NCBI RefSeq assembly: GCF_000346485.2
Contig: NZ_KQ976354.1
Span: forward strand, 10,684,341-10,748,340
Reading direction: 5' to 3'
DNA from: Scytonema hofmannii PCC 7110
Lineage (GTDB): Bacteria > Cyanobacteriota > Cyanobacteriia > Cyanobacteriales > Nostocaceae
Length of the DNA stretch: 64,000 nt
A program made the translations under genes and the position numbers. The notes below the pieces were generated by a model. It was not told where the DNA came from and searched no databases. It saw nothing but the letters and a program-made list of their open reading frames with translations. Shown here one piece after another: positions 62,013 through 64,000 of this stretch; within the stretch, counting starts at the first letter, position 1, and each line of letters begins with the position of its first letter.

Positions 62013-64000
62013 CTGGTTGCCGAACTGGCACGCGGATGATAAACTCTGCTCCCTGTCCAAGTTCTGACTTACACAAAAGTGACCCCCCGTGTTTTTCCGT
62101 CACAATTTGATAGCTAATCGATAAGCCCATACCCGTTCCTTTGCCCACAGGTTTTGTCGTGAAGAAGAGATCGAACAGGCGTTGTCGAACAGACTCTGGC
62201 ATACCTGGTCCATTATCTGCAATGCGGATTTCAACTTGATAATTATCGACTTGTTCGGTGTGAATAGTAATGGTTGGGGTTGTCAAAAGTTTTTGATTGT
62301 TCAATAATGACTGTTCTAAAGCATTGATTGTGCCGCTTGATTCCAAAGAATCAATCGCATTACTCAACACATTCATAAACACCTGATTCAATTGCCCTGC
62401 ATAGCATTCGACTAAAGGCAAATTACCGTAGTGTTTGATCACTTCAATCCCAGGACGGTCTGACTTTGCTTTAAAGCGATATTGCAAAATCATTAAAGTA
62501 CTCTCAATCCCTTCATGAAGATTAACGGTTTTCATCTCAGCTTCGTCCATGCGAGAGAAAGTCCGTAGAGAAGCAACAATTTTTTGAATTCGTTCTGCGC
62601 CAATTCGCATGGAGGACAGTAACTTGGGTAGGTCTTGAAGTAGAAATTCAAGGTCGATGGCTTGTGCTTCTTCTTGAATCTCTGGGTCGGGAAATGGGTC
62701 ATGTTTCTGATAAAGTTCCAGCAGTCTCAGCACATCTTGAGTGTATTCCTTGGCATGGGTCAAGTTGCCAAAGATAAAATTGACTGGATTGTTGATTTCA
62801 TGGGCAACTCCTGCTACCAATTGCCCTAAGCTTGACATTTTCTCGGTCTGCACGAGTTGGGCTTGGGTTTGTTGCAGTTTGTGCAGAGATTGTTCGAGTT
62901 GAGAGGCTTTTTCTCGCTCTCGCGTTTCGGATGCGTGCAAAGCTGTGTTTTTAGCTTCGAGTTCTTGTGAGTAATTTTGTAGATCGGTGTAGAGACGGGC
63001 GTTATCAATTGCTATGGAAATTTGTGCTGTCAATAAATTCAGCACGTTTACCCGTTCTGGGGTAAAAGCACCAGGAATAAGATTATTTTCTAGGTAAAGA
63101 ATACCAGTAAACTTGCCAGAATGAATGAGCGGTAAACACAAAATTGATTTAGATTGGCGATCGGTGATATAAGCATCAATTGCAAAACGGGCGTCTTTAA
63201 CAGCATTGTCTAAAACTAGATTTTCTCTGGTTCTTTCGATATAGTTGCATAAGGCAACTGGCAGTAAGAGTGAATCTGTTGATTTCTCCAAGTTAACAAC
63301 AACACTGATGTCTTTCCCTTTAACCATTCCCGCCGCTTCTAGCATCCATTGATGCTCGTGCTTGGCAATAAAGTAACCTTGGACAGCGCCAGCATTTTCG
63401 ATCGCAATTTTCATCATTTTTTCCAGCAGGCGACTCAGCACTATTTCTTCTGACAGCACCTGTGAAGCTTTCATCACCGTCATCATGTCAAGAATGTAAG
63501 AGCCTCCGGTAACCGTGGAGTTTGTCTGAGTCAGTTCCAAGTAATTCGTTTCTGGCTTTTTTGTGTTTAACGGCGTAATGAATTGTGGGTATTTTGATTC
63601 TAAATCTTTAACTTTAGCAATAGCCCCCCAATTGTTATAAGCATAGTAAGCATTGGTCATGTAGGTTCGGGCAATTGTTTCTTTACCCCATGATAGATAG
63701 AATTTGGCCGCGAGTTCGTGGGCGAGTGCTTCTTCGTTGATGTATTCATTTTCTTTAGCAAGAGCGATCGCTCGATCGTACATCTCTATTGCTTCTAGTT
63801 TTTGGTTTAAAACTCGATGCCGTTCTGCCTCTACTAGATAAAATTTGTGCAGATGATTCATTGGGGCATGATGCGCCCATTTGAGCATTTTTTCTTGATT
63901 AGCTTGTACGCGAGCGAGAATACCCTGCTGCTCAGACTCTAGTCGCTCGCCATACACCGCCAGATGTATTAAAGAATCGTAGAAATGGAAGATAACAAAA
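61996..64000 (-). CDS. GAF sensor histidine kinase, C-terminal part (5' end outside window)
   Basis: The frame stays open to the window edge: upstream of the GTG at 63957 it reads FHFYDSLIHLAV, which continues the protein, so the gene is partial. The pattern (helical region with MNHLHKFYLVEAERHRVLNQ, then GAF about 165-325, coiled coil, then kinase) is that of the long cyanobacterial proteins with Ser/Thr kinase, AAA ATPase, GAF and histidine kinase domains. The H-box is VAGVAHEINNPVNF. The N box is NQVFMNVLSNAIDSL. The G box is IADNGPGMPESVRQRLFDLF, with TGMGLSIS. Its last residues (VTSDQ) come from tandem repeats. Signal and partner unknown. Confidence 0.9.
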   Translation of the reverse strand, partial: FVIFHFYDSLIHLAVYGERLESEQQGILARVQANQEKMLKWAHHAPMNHLHKFYLVEAERHRVLNQKLEAIEMYDRAIALAKENEYINEEALAHELAAKFYLSWGKETIARTYMTNAYYAYNNWGAIAKVKDLESKYPQFITPLNTKKPETNYLELTQTNSTVTGGSYILDMMTVMKASQVLSEEIVLSRLLEKMMKIAIENAGAVQGYFIAKHEHQWMLEAAGMVKGKDISVVVNLEKSTDSLLLPVALCNYIERTRENLVLDNAVKDARFAIDAYITDRQSKSILCLPLIHSGKFTGILYLENNLIPGAFTPERVNVLNLLTAQISIAIDNARLYTDLQNYSQELEAKNTALHASETREREKASQLEQSLHKLQQTQAQLVQTEKMSSLGQLVAGVAHEINNPVNFIFGNLTHAKEYTQDVLRLLELYQKHDPFPDPEIQEEAQAIDLEFLLQDLPKLLSSMRIGAERIQKIVASLRTFSRMDEAEMKTVNLHEGIESTLMILQYRFKAKSDRPGIEVIKHYGNLPLVECYAGQLNQVFMNVLSNAIDSLESSGTINALEQSLLNNQKLLTTPTITIHTEQVDNYQVEIRIADNGPGMPESVRQRLFDLFFTTKPVGKGTGMGLSISYQIVTEKHGGSLLCKSELGQGAEFIIRVPVRQPVTSDQ

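Noticed and set aside
63955-63957. GTG as the true start of the sensor kinase
   Set aside because: The frame continues upstream to the window edge with family-like sequence, so this codon is internal.

Overview
The window looks like chromosome from a filamentous, probably heterocyst-forming cyanobacterium (Nostocales-like). Evidence: the octamer GCGATCGC (HIP1) recurs throughout, heptanucleotide tandem repeats of the STRR type lie between genes and even overlap stop codons, and the gene families are typical of the group (DUF4347/RTX proteins, MHYT-GAF-PAS-MCP receptors, very long GAF histidine kinases, Uma2 nucleases, many small toxin-antitoxin pairs). The exact genus is inference.

Layout. 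1-885: 3' end of an RTX (calcium-binding, secreted) protein. 1035-2207: a membrane acyltransferase. 2208-3679: a long gap without a convincing gene. 3680-30655: one co-directional block of surface-polysaccharide genes on the + strand: an ABC exporter pair (Wzm/Wzt with a C-terminal sugar-binding-type extension), twelve glycosyltransferases, four methyltransferases (two FkbM), a radical SAM-pyruvyl transferase fusion, a polymerase-like membrane protein, an asparagine synthetase, a YdcF-like protein and a WcaF-like acetyltransferase. 30901-35189 (- strand): another glycosyltransferase, a small unknown protein and a Wzc-like tyrosine autokinase. 35774-40153 (-): a 1459-residue DUF4347/RTX protein made of twelve related modules. 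The products together could build, decorate, cap, export and length-control an exopolysaccharide or O-antigen-like glycan. No initiating phosphosugar transferase and no Wzx flippase is seen here.

40640-49928 is an accessory zone: an FkbM fragment, a coiled-coil protein, DoxX, a ParE/RelE-type pair, a Uma2 nuclease, a PIN pair bracketed by a 216-bp duplication of the Uma2 gene start, an MHYT chemoreceptor-like protein, and a DUF1778/GNAT (TacAT-type) pair flanked by 39-bp direct repeats.

50148-59064 is the most interesting part: an RNA-repair island with Hen1 (3'-terminal 2'-O-methyltransferase), a Thg1-like 3'-5' polymerase, an Rpn-family nuclease, Pnkp (5' kinase, 2',3' phosphatase, ligase-type adenylyltransferase), a PD-(D/E)XK protein on the other strand, and an RlaP/YcgL-type nucleotidyltransferase. 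Several RNA-targeting toxin families lie on both sides of it, which suggests (inference) that it repairs RNA cut by toxins or other ribotoxins.

59307-64000 (-): a DUF433/DUF5615 PIN-like toxin pair, the remnant of another toxin-antitoxin pair, a MoaD/ThiS-like protein, threonine synthase, and the C-terminal part of a long sensor kinase that runs off the window end.
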